64,000 bases of DNA, from assembly GCF_900115815.1 (NCBI RefSeq), contig NZ_FOXV01000008.1, positions 124,001-188,000 of the forward strand, given 5' to 3'. The notes below the pieces were generated by a model. It saw only the letters and a program-made list of their open reading frames with translations. It had not been told where the DNA came from and did no database searches. Positions 26,290-34,623 of this stretch are shown here, one piece after another. The translations under genes were made by a program, and so were the position numbers. This DNA is from Roseivivax halotolerans. GTDB lineage: Bacteria > Pseudomonadota > Alphaproteobacteria > Rhodobacterales > Rhodobacteraceae. Within the stretch, counting starts at the first letter, position 1. Each line of letters starts with the position of its first letter.

Positions 26290-28026
26290 ATGAAGAAGAC
26301 GGGACTGATGGCGGGGTGCGCGCTCTGGGTGATCGCTGGGGCGGCCAACGCGCAGGATGCCTATTTCGTTCAGATCGAGGCCCATCCGGCGCTCACCGTG
26401 GCAGAGGATCGCGCGCGGGCCTTTGCGGCGGGGCTGCCCGACGTCAATGGCTTTTCCATCGGCGGCGGCTGGTATGGCATCGCGCTCGGCCCTTATACCG
26501 AGGAAGAAGCCAATCAGCGCCGTCTCGAGCTCCGGCGGCAAGGGCAGATCCCCTCGGACAGTTTCGTCGAGGAAGCCGATCAATACGCGCAGCGCTTCTG
26601 GCCGATCGGTGCCGGTGCGATCCAGTCGCCCGAGCCGCAAGAGCCGCAGGATAGCGGCGCCCAGGCGCAAAACGAGCCCGATCCCGAGCCGGAGCTGCGC
26701 CAGGCCGAAGAGACCCCGGCAGAGGCGCGCCGCGCCGAACAGCTTCTCACGCGCGGTGAACGCGAGGATCTGCAGGTCGCCCTGCAATGGGCCGGTTTTT
26801 ACAATGGCCGCATCGATGCCGCCTTCGGACGCGGGACGCGCGGCGCGATGGCCGGCTGGCAAGAGGCCAACAATTACGAGGCGACGGGCGTTCTGACGAC
26901 CGCGCAGCGCGCCGAGCTTTTCCGTCAGTACAACGCCGTGCTCGACGGGATGGGCCTGCGCCGCGTGACAGACCGCCGCGCCGGCATCGAGATGGAGCTT
27001 CCCACCGGCGTCGTCGCATTCGATCGCGCGGAATCGCCGTTCGTGCGCTATGAGCCGACCGGAGAGGTGCCCGAGGCGCGGGTTCTCCTTATCTCCGAGC
27101 CCGGCGACCGCCGCACGCTCTATGGTCTTTACGAGATCATGCAGACGCTCGAGATCGTGCCCACGGACGGGCCGCGCGAGCGGCAGGGCGACAGCTTCCG
27201 TCTCGTCGGCGAGAACAGCCGCATCGTCAGCCACACCGAGGCGTTTCTTTCGGACGGAGCGATAAAGGGTTTCACGCTCATCTGGCCCGCCGGTGACGAA
27301 GAGCGCCGCACGCGCATCCTCGCGCGGATGCAGGAGACGTTTTCACGCCTCGACGGTGTCGTGCTCGACCCCGCGACGCTCAGCGACGAAGGGCAGGCGA
27401 TCGACCTTGTCGCGGGGCTCCAGGTCCGGCAGCCCAAGGTCACCGCGTCGGGCTTCTTCGCGGATTCGAGCGGACGGGTGCTGACGTCGGATGCGTCCGT
27501 GGCCGAATGCGGCCGGATCACGCTTGACGAGCTGACCGAGGCCGAAATCGTGGCGCGCGCCGGTGGTCTGGCTCTCTTGGAGCCGCAATCCCCCCTCGCG
27601 CCCCGCAACGTGCCGATCTTCCGCACAGACGCGCCGCGCCTGCAATCGGAGATCGCGGTCGCGGGCTTTTCCTATGGCGGCGTACTCGGCGCGCCGACCG
27701 TGACCTTCGGCACGCTTGCAGACGTGCGCGGCCTCAACGGCGAGGAAGGCGTCAAACGTCTCTCGGTCTCGGCCCGGCCCGGCGATGCGGGTGGGCCCGT
27801 CTTCGACGGTGGCGGCGCGGTCGTGGGCATGCTGACGCCTGTTTCTTCGACCGGCCAGCAATTGCCTGAGAACGTGAGCTTCGCCACCGCCTCCGAACGA
27901 CTCGTCGATTTTTTCCGCGAGGCCGGTGTCTCTGTCGAGACGGGTCGCGGCGAAATGTCGATGGCGCCCGAAGATCTCACGCAGGTCGCGCGCGGTATCA
28001 CCGTTTTGGTGGAGTGCTGGGAATAA
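26290..28026 (+). CDS. Secreted SPOR / peptidoglycan-binding protein with inactive trypsin-like domain
   Basis: A 578-residue exported protein with signal peptide MKKTGLMAGCALWVIAGAANAQ. Domains in order: SPOR-like (about 22-95, AYFVQIEAHP, GIALGPYTEEEA); acidic linker; peptidoglycan-binding_1 (about 155-215, LQVALQWAGFYNGRIDAAFGRGTRGAMAGWQ); a central domain; trypsin-like domain (about 375-565). The protease triad is broken: the position of the catalytic His in LTxAHV is Ala402 (LTSDASV) and the GDSGGP serine is Ala500 (PGDAGGPVFD). It is probably a wall-binding scaffold or sensor rather than an enzyme. I chose ATG 26290, spaced 9 nt from GGGGCGGA; ATG 26281 is the alternative. Confidence 0.8.
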   Translation: MKKTGLMAGCALWVIAGAANAQDAYFVQIEAHPALTVAEDRARAFAAGLPDVNGFSIGGGWYGIALGPYTEEEANQRRLELRRQGQIPSDSFVEEADQYAQRFWPIGAGAIQSPEPQEPQDSGAQAQNEPDPEPELRQAEETPAEARRAEQLLTRGEREDLQVALQWAGFYNGRIDAAFGRGTRGAMAGWQEANNYEATGVLTTAQRAELFRQYNAVLDGMGLRRVTDRRAGIEMELPTGVVAFDRAESPFVRYEPTGEVPEARVLLISEPGDRRTLYGLYEIMQTLEIVPTDGPRERQGDSFRLVGENSRIVSHTEAFLSDGAIKGFTLIWPAGDEERRTRILARMQETFSRLDGVVLDPATLSDEGQAIDLVAGLQVRQPKVTASGFFADSSGRVLTSDASVAECGRITLDELTEAEIVARAGGLALLEPQSPLAPRNVPIFRTDAPRLQSEIAVAGFSYGGVLGAPTVTFGTLADVRGLNGEEGVKRLSVSARPGDAGGPVFDGGGAVVGMLTPVSSTGQQLPENVSFATASERLVDFFREAGVSVETGRGEMSMAPEDLTQVARGITVLVECWE

Positions 28027-28956
28027 TCAGCTCGCGCGGCCGAAAAGCCGCATGAGCGCGCCCCACTGACTGACGAAGACCCCCGACAGGATAAGTGCGA
28101 GCGCAACGAACAGCGAGGGGTGGTACGGCTCACCCAGGATCACGATCCCGAGGATGACCGACCAGACGGGCACCTGGTAGTTCGTCAGCGTCATGAAGAC
28201 CGGCCCGGCGCTGCGAATGACGAGAACCCTCAAGAGGTTCGCACCTGCGGTCGGCACAAGACCCAGAAGCGCCAGCCAGAACAAGGTCTCGCCGCCCGGC
28301 AAGGGCGGCGGGCCTTCCAGCGCCCACGCCACCGGTATGATCGCGGCGGAACCGGCGAGCAGCGGCACTGCCGCCAGCCCGATCGGGTCTATCGCCGGCA
28401 AGCGACGCATCATCACCGAGGCGGTCGAATAGCAGGCCGCGGCACCAAGGCAGGCCAGCCGTCCGAAAGGTTCGAGCGGATCCCCCGTGGAGGCGAAGGC
28501 CGCCGGGCCGATCAGCACCAGGACACCGCAGAACCCGACCACGAAGCCGATCACCCGGCGCGGCGTCATCCGCTCCCCGGGCACGAAGAGATGTGCGAGT
28601 GGTAGAACCATGAGCGCGATGGCGGCCATAGAGACGCCCGCGAAGCCGGACGTGACGCGAAGCTGACCCCAGCTCAGCAGAAGGAACGGCAGCGCCGTAT
28701 TGAAGACGCCGATCACGAGGATCTGCGGCCATGCGGACTTTGGTCCGTGGAAGAGCCGCCCGCCCATAATCTGCCAGACCAGCGTCGTCAGCAGCGCGGC
28801 AAACCCGATCCGGTATCCCGCGAGCCAGGCCGGCGTGATTCCCGGCAAAGCAAGCTCGATGATGAGGAACGTCGCCCCCCAGACGAGGCCAAGCAAGGCC
28901 ACCATCGCCCAGGAAGAGGGCGTGATATCCGGTGCGGCGGGGGCGGCTGACTGCAT
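28027..28956 (-). CDS. EamA/DMT-family transporter
   Basis: A 309-residue drug/metabolite transporter with ten predicted membrane segments in two EamA repeats (VALLGLVWGATFLIIELALP at the start of repeat 1, and PFGRLACLGAAACYSTASVMMRR opening repeat 2). Members export metabolites or amino acids; the substrate cannot be predicted. Its stop codon abuts the stop of the convergent secreted pseudo-protease (28026/28027). The region 28957-29064 separates it from the divergent small genes. Confidence 0.85.
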   Translation of the reverse strand: MQSAAPAAPDITPSSWAMVALLGLVWGATFLIIELALPGITPAWLAGYRIGFAALLTTLVWQIMGGRLFHGPKSAWPQILVIGVFNTALPFLLLSWGQLRVTSGFAGVSMAAIALMVLPLAHLFVPGERMTPRRVIGFVVGFCGVLVLIGPAAFASTGDPLEPFGRLACLGAAACYSTASVMMRRLPAIDPIGLAAVPLLAGSAAIIPVAWALEGPPPLPGGETLFWLALLGLVPTAGANLLRVLVIRSAGPVFMTLTNYQVPVWSVILGIVILGEPYHPSLFVALALILSGVFVSQWGALMRLFGRAS

Positions 28957-29064
28957 CTTTCCTCATCACTTTTCGTAGGTTGCGCCCCGTATCGGTCCGC
29001 ATGACTTTTCGGCGAGGTAGCATCGCGCTAGTCTTCCGTCCATCGACCACGAGAGGAGAGAGAC

Positions 29065-29142
29065 ATGGACCTGTTCTTCATTCTGCCGGTTTTCATCCTG
29101 CTGCTATTGCTGGGATGGTGCGTGGTTCAGCTGAAAGACTGA
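29065..29142 (+). CDS. Tiny single-pass membrane protein (25 aa)
   Basis: An ORF of 25 codons preceded by an excellent ribosome site (GAGAGGAGAGAGAC before ATG). The product, MDLFFILPVFILLLLLGWCV followed by VQLKD, is almost wholly one hydrophobic helix ending in a short polar tail. It is too short for family assignment. The strong SD, the hydrophobic design and its position ahead of a second short SD-led ORF support real translation. No function can be given. Confidence 0.45.
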   Translation: MDLFFILPVFILLLLLGWCVVQLKD

Positions 29143-29212
29143 GCCGCCTGACGGAACGCAGTCTGTTTCCGGGCGTTCGGGATAAGATGTATCCTAAAGT
29201 CAGGAGAGCAAA

Positions 29213-29368
29213 ATGGACGTCGGTTTTATCGTTCCGATCCTCGCATTGTTCACGCTCCTTGCCGTGACCATCCTCGGCATCAAGGGCAAGTTCGAAGTCG
29301 AACGCGCGAAAGCGGATCCCAAGGATCCCGATTCCACGCTTGCCGCAGACGGCCCGAACAAGCGCTGA
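29213..29368 (+). CDS. Small membrane-anchored protein (51 aa)
   Basis: A 51-residue ORF behind CAGGAGAGCAAA-ATG. The first 23 residues form one membrane helix (VGFIVPILALFTLLAVTILGI). A charged cytosolic tail follows (KGKFEVERAKADPKDPD...GPNKR). It ends just before a strong terminator at 29393-29425, so it is the last gene of a short + strand transcript that may include the 25-residue ORF. I do not recognise the family. Confidence 0.55.
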   Translation: MDVGFIVPILALFTLLAVTILGIKGKFEVERAKADPKDPDSTLAADGPNKR

Positions 29369-29392
29369 ACACCGCGATCATTTGAATTCAGG

Positions 29393-29425
29393 AAAGGCCC
29401 TCTGGCGCGCGCCAAGGGGCCTTTT
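29393..29425. terminator. Intrinsic terminator, usable on both strands
   Basis: A long stem: aaaggccc (29393-29400) with gggccttt (29417-29424), and an inner tggcgc/gcgcca helix, then a T-run to 29425. On the + strand it ends the small-protein transcript. On the minus strand it lies 27 nt beyond the cobF stop, so it also closes the cob operon. Confidence 0.8.
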
Positions 29426-29451
29426 CTAGTGACCGATGAGCGGCAAGGCCG

Positions 29452-30186
29452 CTATCCAGTCGTTTTGCGCAACAGATACGTATCCATGATCCAGCCATGC
29501 GCCGCGCGGGCCTCGGCGCGCGCCGCCTTGATGCGCGGGCCCGCTTCGGCAAGAGGGCCCGCCTCGAGGAGTTCGTTCTCCATGCCGAGATATGCGCCCC
29601 ACCAAATCGTCAGATCCTCGGGCGGCAGGCGCTCGAAGCTGCATTCGCCATCGAGCATCACGACCAGCGTCTCCGCGCCGTCGGGCCACCCGTGGTCTCG
29701 CAATCTGCGCCCCGTCGTGACCGTGACGGGACCGTTGACGGTATTGAACGGGATCGCATGCGCGGCGGTCAGCGCCTGTAGCGCGGTGATGCCGGGGATC
29801 ACGCGGAGGCGCGGCGCAGGGGAAAGCCGCTCGGCAATCCGGAGCGTGCTGTCATAAAGACCGGGATCGCCCCAGACCAGAAGCGCAACCGGCCCGTCGG
29901 TGCCATCCATCGCTGCCTGCCAGCGCAGTGCGATCTCGTCGTGCCAGCGGGCGACACGGGTGTCGTAGGGCAGGCTTTCATCGCGCACGGGCATCTCGAA
30001 CGGGATAACCTGCGCGCTCGCTTCGGCTTCTTCTATGATCGCATAGCGCAGACCTGCGAGATCGTCCTTTCCGGCGCCTTTCTCGGGGACGAGTATGGCG
30101 CCCGCCTCACGGATCGCCTGCCAGCCTTCGCGCGTGACATGGGCCGGATTTCCCGTGCCGATGCCGATGAGCCAGAGTTCGGTCAC
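29452..30186 (-). CDS. cobF: Precorrin-6A synthase (deacetylating)
   Basis: A 244-residue SAM-dependent methyltransferase that methylates C-1 and releases acetate, giving precorrin-6A. It exists only in the aerobic B12 route. The start LWLIGIGTGNPAHVTREGWQAI is typical CobF; LLVWGDPGLYDSTLRIAERL holds the substrate loop of the tetrapyrrole methylase fold, and VIPGITALQALTAAHAIPFN follows. It is the last gene of the minus-strand operon and overlaps cobA by 4 nt. Confidence 0.95.
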   Translation of the reverse strand: MTELWLIGIGTGNPAHVTREGWQAIREAGAILVPEKGAGKDDLAGLRYAIIEEAEASAQVIPFEMPVRDESLPYDTRVARWHDEIALRWQAAMDGTDGPVALLVWGDPGLYDSTLRIAERLSPAPRLRVIPGITALQALTAAHAIPFNTVNGPVTVTTGRRLRDHGWPDGAETLVVMLDGECSFERLPPEDLTIWWGAYLGMENELLEAGPLAEAGPRIKAARAEARAAHGWIMDTYLLRKTTG

Positions 30187-30911
30187 AGCCCGGCCTCGTC
30201 GGCGAGCGGGCCGTAGAGGATGAGCGCTGGCAGCGGACTTGCCGCCATGTCGAGCCGTGCGGCCAGCTCGGCCACGGTCGACCGGGTCAGCCGTTGCTCG
30301 GGCGTCGAGACCGCCTCGGCCAGAAGCGCGGGCGTCGTGCCGGGCAAGCCGCGCTCCATCAGTGTCGCCGCAAGCGCGGGGAAGGTGCGCTTGCCCATGT
30401 AGATCACCGTGCAGGCCTTGGGATCGGCAAGCGCGGTCAGGTCGAGATCGCGCGGCAATTCGCCCGATACGTCGTGCCCGGTGATGAACTGCACGCGCCG
30501 CGCGGTGAGCCTGCGGGTGAGCGGAATGCCAGCCGCCGCCGCCGCGGCGAAGGCCGAAGGCACCCCTGGCACGATCTCGTAGGGGATGCCCGCAGCCTGC
30601 AGCGCGACAAGCTCTTCCTCGAGCCGCCCGAACAAGCCGCCATCGCCGGATTTCAGCCGCACGATCCGCCCGCCCCCCGTCGCGTAATCGACGAGAAGTT
30701 GCGAGACGTGGTTCTGCTTGGGCGAGGGGCGCCCAGCGCGTTTACCGACGCCGACAAGATCGGCCTCCGGCCGGGCATGGCTCAGGATCGGACCCGAGGA
30801 CAGATCGTCGAAAAGGATCGCATCGGCGCGCTTCAGTCGGTCGACCGCTTTCAGCGTCAGAAGTTCGGGATCGCCGGGGCCGCTTCCGACGAAACTCACG
30901 AAACCGCTCAT
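30183..30911 (-). CDS. cobA: Uroporphyrinogen-III C-methyltransferase
   Basis: A 242-residue SUMT that makes precorrin-2 by methylating C-2 and C-7 of uroporphyrinogen III. Visible are VSFVGSGPGDPELLTLKAVD, VGKRAGRPSPKQ, RLKSGDGGLFGRLEEE and GVPSAFAAAAAAGIPLTRR. It is single-domain, without the CysG dehydrogenase/chelatase part. It overlaps cobB and cobF by 4 nt each. Its product can also feed siroheme. Confidence 0.93.
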   Translation of the reverse strand: MSGFVSFVGSGPGDPELLTLKAVDRLKRADAILFDDLSSGPILSHARPEADLVGVGKRAGRPSPKQNHVSQLLVDYATGGGRIVRLKSGDGGLFGRLEEELVALQAAGIPYEIVPGVPSAFAAAAAAGIPLTRRLTARRVQFITGHDVSGELPRDLDLTALADPKACTVIYMGKRTFPALAATLMERGLPGTTPALLAEAVSTPEQRLTRSTVAELAARLDMAASPLPALILYGPLADEAGL

Positions 30912-32278
30912 GCCGCGTCCTCCGCCGAGATGAGGTGGAAGAAGGTGCCGGTTACGTGGCCCTTCCGCGATCCGGTCTCGGGCACCGGGTTACCGTCCGC
31001 ATCGGTGACCTTGGCGAGCGGCGCATCGGGCTCGTCGAGGATCGTCGAGTAGTGAAACTCATGCCCGCGCAGCGCCGCACCGGGACTCGCGCCGGGCATG
31101 GCCTCGAGAAGGGTCGCGCGGCGATAGCCGAGGTGGAACTTGCGCTTTTCGTAGGAGGTCACGAGGCCCAGAAGCCCGGCCATCTCGTGTCGCACCCCGT
31201 CCTTGTCGATGAGCGACTGACCGAGCGCCATGTAGCCGCCGCACTCGCCGTGAACGGGTTTTGTCTCCGCGTGGCGGCGCAGGCCGCCGAGGAAGCTGCT
31301 CGCGGCGGCGAGGCGGCCGGCATGCAGCTCGGGATAGCCGCCGGGAAGCCAGATGAGATCGGCAGACGGGTCCGGGGCGTCGTCGGCAAGCGGCGAGAAG
31401 GGCAGGATTTCTGCCCCCGCCGCGCGCCACCCGGCCAGAAGATGCGGATAGGTGAAGGAGAAAGCCGCATCGCGCGCGAGAGCGATCCGCTGGGCGGGCG
31501 GGGGCGGCAGCTGTCCTGCTTGGGGCGCCGGCCCGCCGCGCGCCGCGGCGCGGATCGCCGCAAGGTCCACGTGCTCACGCAGAAATGCTGCGTATCCCGC
31601 GATGGCAGCCTCGAGATCGGGATGCTCCACGGCTTGGATGAGACCGAGATGCCGTTCGGGCAAAGCAAGATCGCCGCGCCGGGGCAGAACCCCCAGGACA
31701 GGAAGCCCCGCGCGCTCCATCCCGAGGCGGATCAGCCGTTCATGCCGGGGCGAGGCGACGCGGTTGAGGATCACGCCTGCGAAGGGCAGATCGGGCGCGT
31801 AGGCGGCAAAGCCCATCGCCGTCGCCGCTGCCGATTGCGCCTGTCCGCCCGCATCGATGACAAGCACCACCGGCCAGCCCATGCGCTGCGCCGTCTCCGC
31901 GCTCGATCCCATGCCGGTCTGACCGCGCGTGGCGACCCCGTCGTAGAGGCCCATCGATCCTTCGGCGATCGAGATTTCCGCGCCGCGCGCATGTTCCGCG
32001 ATGCCGGACAGGAGCGCATCGTCCATCGCCCATGTGTCGAGGTTGAAGCTCTCGCGCCCCGCGGCGGCGAAATGGAAGGCCGGATCGATGTAATCGGGCC
32101 CGGATTTGAACGGCTGCACGGCCAGCCCGTCTTCGGCGAGCGCGCGCAAGAGACCGAGCATCACGGTTGTCTTGCCCGTGCCGGAGGCCGGCGCGGAGAC
32201 CAGAAGGCCGGGGGGCCAGCCCCCCGGACCCCCCGCGGTATTTTCGCCAATCCAAAGAGGGGACGTGCGCTCAGTCAT
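30908..32278 (-). CDS. cobB: Hydrogenobyrinic acid a,c-diamide synthase
   Basis: A 456-residue ATP-dependent amidotransferase. The N-terminal dethiobiotin-synthetase-like half has [19 protein letters not shown] (P-loop near residue 32) and [13 protein letters not shown]. The C-terminal class I glutaminase-like half has [11 protein letters not shown] and the catalytic cysteine in [12 protein letters not shown]. Residues about 7-24, before the P-loop, are encoded by a dispersed palindromic repeat (32208-32258) and are not part of the normal family. ATG 32278 overlaps the cobM stop by 8 nt, and I see no other good start. Confidence 0.93.
   Translation of the reverse strand: MTERTSPLWIGENTAGGPGGWPPGLLVSAPASGTGKTTVMLGLLRALAEDGLAVQPFKSGPDYIDPAFHFAAAGRESFNLDTWAMDDALLSGIAEHARGAEISIAEGSMGLYDGVATRGQTGMGSSAETAQRMGWPVVLVIDAGGQAQSAAATAMGFAAYAPDLPFAGVILNRVASPRHERLIRLGMERAGLPVLGVLPRRGDLALPERHLGLIQAVEHPDLEAAIAGYAAFLREHVDLAAIRAAARGGPAPQAGQLPPPPAQRIALARDAAFSFTYPHLLAGWRAAGAEILPFSPLADDAPDPSADLIWLPGGYPELHAGRLAAASSFLGGLRRHAETKPVHGECGGYMALGQSLIDKDGVRHEMAGLLGLVTSYEKRKFHLGYRRATLLEAMPGASPGAALRGHEFHYSTILDEPDAPLAKVTDADGNPVPETGSRKGHVTGTFFHLISAEDAA
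32208..32258 (+). repeat. 51-bp palindromic repeat, copy 1 (inside cobB)
   Basis: A perfect 8-bp stem ccgggggg/ccccccgg with loop ccag, then a tail running through cgcggtatttt to aatccaaaga. 49 of 51 bases match copy 2 at 44378-44428 in the same orientation. Read on the minus strand it encodes [18 protein letters not shown] of CobB in frame. The composition (G/C palindrome plus an AT-richer conserved tail) is like intergenic REP-type elements of Rhodobacteraceae. Confidence 0.8.
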
Positions 32279-33065
32279 CGCCAGCCTGCCAGTCTGCCCA
32301 AGGGCTTTCCGCCGATTGCGGGCGATAGCGGCGGTCATATTCGGAAGCGTAAAGGCGGCTGTCGTCAAAACCCGCCTGCGCGAGCGCCGGTCCGACGAGG
32401 ATGAGCGCGGTGCGGGTAATGCCGCCGTCGATGCGCGTCTCGATATCGCCGAGCGTGCCGCGCAAGATCCGCTGATCGGGCCAGCTCGCGCGCCACACCA
32501 CCGCGACCGGGCAGTCGGCACCGTAATGCGGGCTGAGATCGGCTACCACCTGGCTTAGGTTCGTGATGGAGAGGTGGATCGCCAGCGTCGCGCCGGTCTG
32601 GGCGAAATTCGTCAGCGTTTCGTGCTCCGGCATCGCGCTGGCGCGGCCGGGCGTACGGGTGAGGACTACCGATTGTGCAAGACCCGGCAGCGTCAGTTCC
32701 GCGCCGAGCGCGGCACTCGCGGCGGCAAAGGACGGAACGCCCGGGGTCACGTCGTAGGGGATGTCTTTCTCGCGCAGGCGGCGGAGCTGCTCGCCCATCG
32801 CCGACCAGACCGACAGATCGCCCGAATGCAGCCGCGCGACATCGTGGCCGGCGGCATGGGCCGTCTCGATCTCGGCCATGATCGCGTCGAGATCGAGCGG
32901 CGCGGTATTCACGATCCGCGCGCCGGGCGGACAATGATCCAGAATGGCCTCCGGCACGAGCGAGCCAGCATAGAGGCAGACCGGCGAGGCCGCGATCAGG
33001 TCGCGCCCGCGCAGCGTCAGAAGATCGGGCGCGCCGGGGCCTGCGCCGATGAAATGCACTGTCAT
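32271..33065 (-). CDS. cobM: Precorrin-4 C11-methyltransferase
   Basis: A 264-residue tetrapyrrole methylase making precorrin-5. The start [37 protein letters not shown] is characteristic (cited only as a landmark), followed by [16 protein letters not shown] and [17 protein letters not shown]. It overlaps cobE by 4 nt upstream and cobB by 8 nt downstream. Confidence 0.95.
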   Translation of the reverse strand: MTVHFIGAGPGAPDLLTLRGRDLIAASPVCLYAGSLVPEAILDHCPPGARIVNTAPLDLDAIMAEIETAHAAGHDVARLHSGDLSVWSAMGEQLRRLREKDIPYDVTPGVPSFAAASAALGAELTLPGLAQSVVLTRTPGRASAMPEHETLTNFAQTGATLAIHLSITNLSQVVADLSPHYGADCPVAVVWRASWPDQRILRGTLGDIETRIDGGITRTALILVGPALAQAGFDDSRLYASEYDRRYRPQSAESPWADWQAGDD

Positions 33066-33445
33066 TGCGATCCTCCCCTTGCGAGCGCGCAGGTGGCCAT
33101 GCGGTCGGCCGAGATCGACCGGGGGCCGAGCAAGCTTGCGCCCGGACCTGCCGCGGCCAAAGCCGCCGCCTCGGCAACGCTGCCGGTGCCCCGCGCGGAT
33201 TTTGACGCCTGCGAATGCGTGGCGGTCTGTTGGCGCTCGAGCGTGTCGCTGTCAATGGCGCTCGCGGGAAGGCTGAGGGTCTCGGCCAGGCCACGGAACG
33301 CCGGTCCATTCGCCTTGTCCGCGGCGGTCGCGATCATCGCCACGCCCCGCGCGCCGCCCGCTTGCTCGAGCGCGTCCAGGAGGCTGGCGGTCGTCGCCGC
33401 GCCGCGAAATCCGAAACCGGCGACGATCACAGCGCGCCTCGCCAT
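33062..33445 (-). CDS. cobE: CobE/CbiG C-terminal-like cobalamin biosynthesis protein
   Basis: A 127-residue protein matching the C-terminal domain of Cbi[22 protein letters not shown] near the N terminus and [23 protein letters not shown] later. CobE is needed for B12 synthesis in Pseudomonas denitrificans but its reaction is not settled. ATG 33445 lies inside the end of cobL (19-nt overlap). Positioned between cobL and cobM. Confidence 0.85.
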   Translation of the reverse strand: MARRAVIVAGFGFRGAATTASLLDALEQAGGARGVAMIATAADKANGPAFRGLAETLSLPASAIDSDTLERQQTATHSQASKSARGTGSVAEAAALAAAGPGASLLGPRSISADRMATCALARGGSQ

Positions 33446-34623
33446 TGCACAACCGGATAATGCGAGCGCCAGCCGCGCTTCGTGCCGAGCGGCGCGGCTT
33501 CGGATAGCTCGATCCGCAACAGCTCGCCGCCGCGCTTCGCCTGCCAATCTGCCAGAAGCGCCTCGGATTCGAGCGTCACGGCATTGGCGACGAGCCGCGT
33601 TCCGGGGGTGAGCCGCTCTGCCAGCGTATCGAGAAGTGCGCGGCTGAGGCCTCCGCCGATGAACACCGCGTGGGGCGCATCCAGATCATCGAGAACGTCG
33701 GGTGCGCGGCCTTCGATGACATCGAGCCTGCCCATGCCGAGCGCCGCCGCGTTCTCGCGGATGCGAGCCGCGCGATCGGCGCGGGGCTCGATGGAGATGG
33801 CCCGCATCGACGGATCCGACAGGAGCCATTCGATCGCGATGGACCCCGAGCCGCCCCCGATATCCCAGAGGCGTTCACCGGGCCGGGGGGCGAGGGCGGA
33901 GAGGGTGAGCGCGCGGACCGGGCGCTTGGTGATCTGACCGTCATTGGAGAAGAGCGCATCTTCGCGGCCTGCGGCGCGCGTGACCACCGGGCCGTCGCCA
34001 GCAACCTCGATTGCGGCCGCGACCGGATGGGCGATGTCCGCCGCCCCGGCATCGGCGATCACCGGTGAGACGCGCTCGCGCGGGCCGCCGAGCGCTTCGA
34101 GAAGCGTCACGCGGCTCTCCCCGAACCCCGTGGCGGAAAGGTAGGCGCAAAGATCGCCGGCCGCAGCGCCATCCCTGAGAAGCACGAGAAGCCTCGCACC
34201 CGGAGCCAGATGCGGACGCAACGACGAGAGCGGCGCTGCGTGCAGGCCAAGGCAGGTCGTTCGCTCGATCCCCCAGCCCATCCGGGCCGCGGCCAAAGAA
34301 AACGTCGACGGACCGGGCAGGGCGCGCCACTCACCGGGGGTCAGCGCCTCCGCGATCACGCGGCCCGCGCCGAACCAGAAGGGATCGCCAGAGGCCAGTG
34401 CCACGACGCGCTGACCTTTAAGCCGCTGGAGGATAGGCAGACCGTCGGCGAATGGCACCGGCCACGCGATCCGCTCGGCCGCGAGATCCGGCAGCAGGTC
34501 AAGATGACGCGGCGCGCCCATGACGATCTCGGCCTCTTGCAGCGCGAGGCGGCTTGCAGGCGGCAGGCCCTCCGGTCCATCTTCGCCGAGCCCGACGATC
34601 GTCAGCCACGGAGTTTCAGCCAT
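33427..34623 (-). CDS. cobL: Precorrin-6Y C5,15-methyltransferase (decarboxylating)
   Basis: A 398-residue fusion. Residues 1-200 are CbiE-like (LTIVGLGEDGPEGLPPASRLAL, VALASGDPFWFGAG). Residues about 215-398 are CbiT-like with the SAM motif WDIGGGSGSIAIEWL, ISIEPRADRAARIREN and VFIGGGLSRALL. It methylates C-5 and C-15 and decarboxylates the C-12 acetate. Its ATG (34621-34623) overlaps the ATG of cobK on the other strand in a CATG palindrome, so any promoter for cobK lies inside cobL. Confidence 0.95.
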   Translation of the reverse strand: MAETPWLTIVGLGEDGPEGLPPASRLALQEAEIVMGAPRHLDLLPDLAAERIAWPVPFADGLPILQRLKGQRVVALASGDPFWFGAGRVIAEALTPGEWRALPGPSTFSLAAARMGWGIERTTCLGLHAAPLSSLRPHLAPGARLLVLLRDGAAAGDLCAYLSATGFGESRVTLLEALGGPRERVSPVIADAGAADIAHPVAAAIEVAGDGPVVTRAAGREDALFSNDGQITKRPVRALTLSALAPRPGERLWDIGGGSGSIAIEWLLSDPSMRAISIEPRADRAARIRENAAALGMGRLDVIEGRAPDVLDDLDAPHAVFIGGGLSRALLDTLAERLTPGTRLVANAVTLESEALLADWQAKRGGELLRIELSEAAPLGTKRGWRSHYPVVQWRGAL

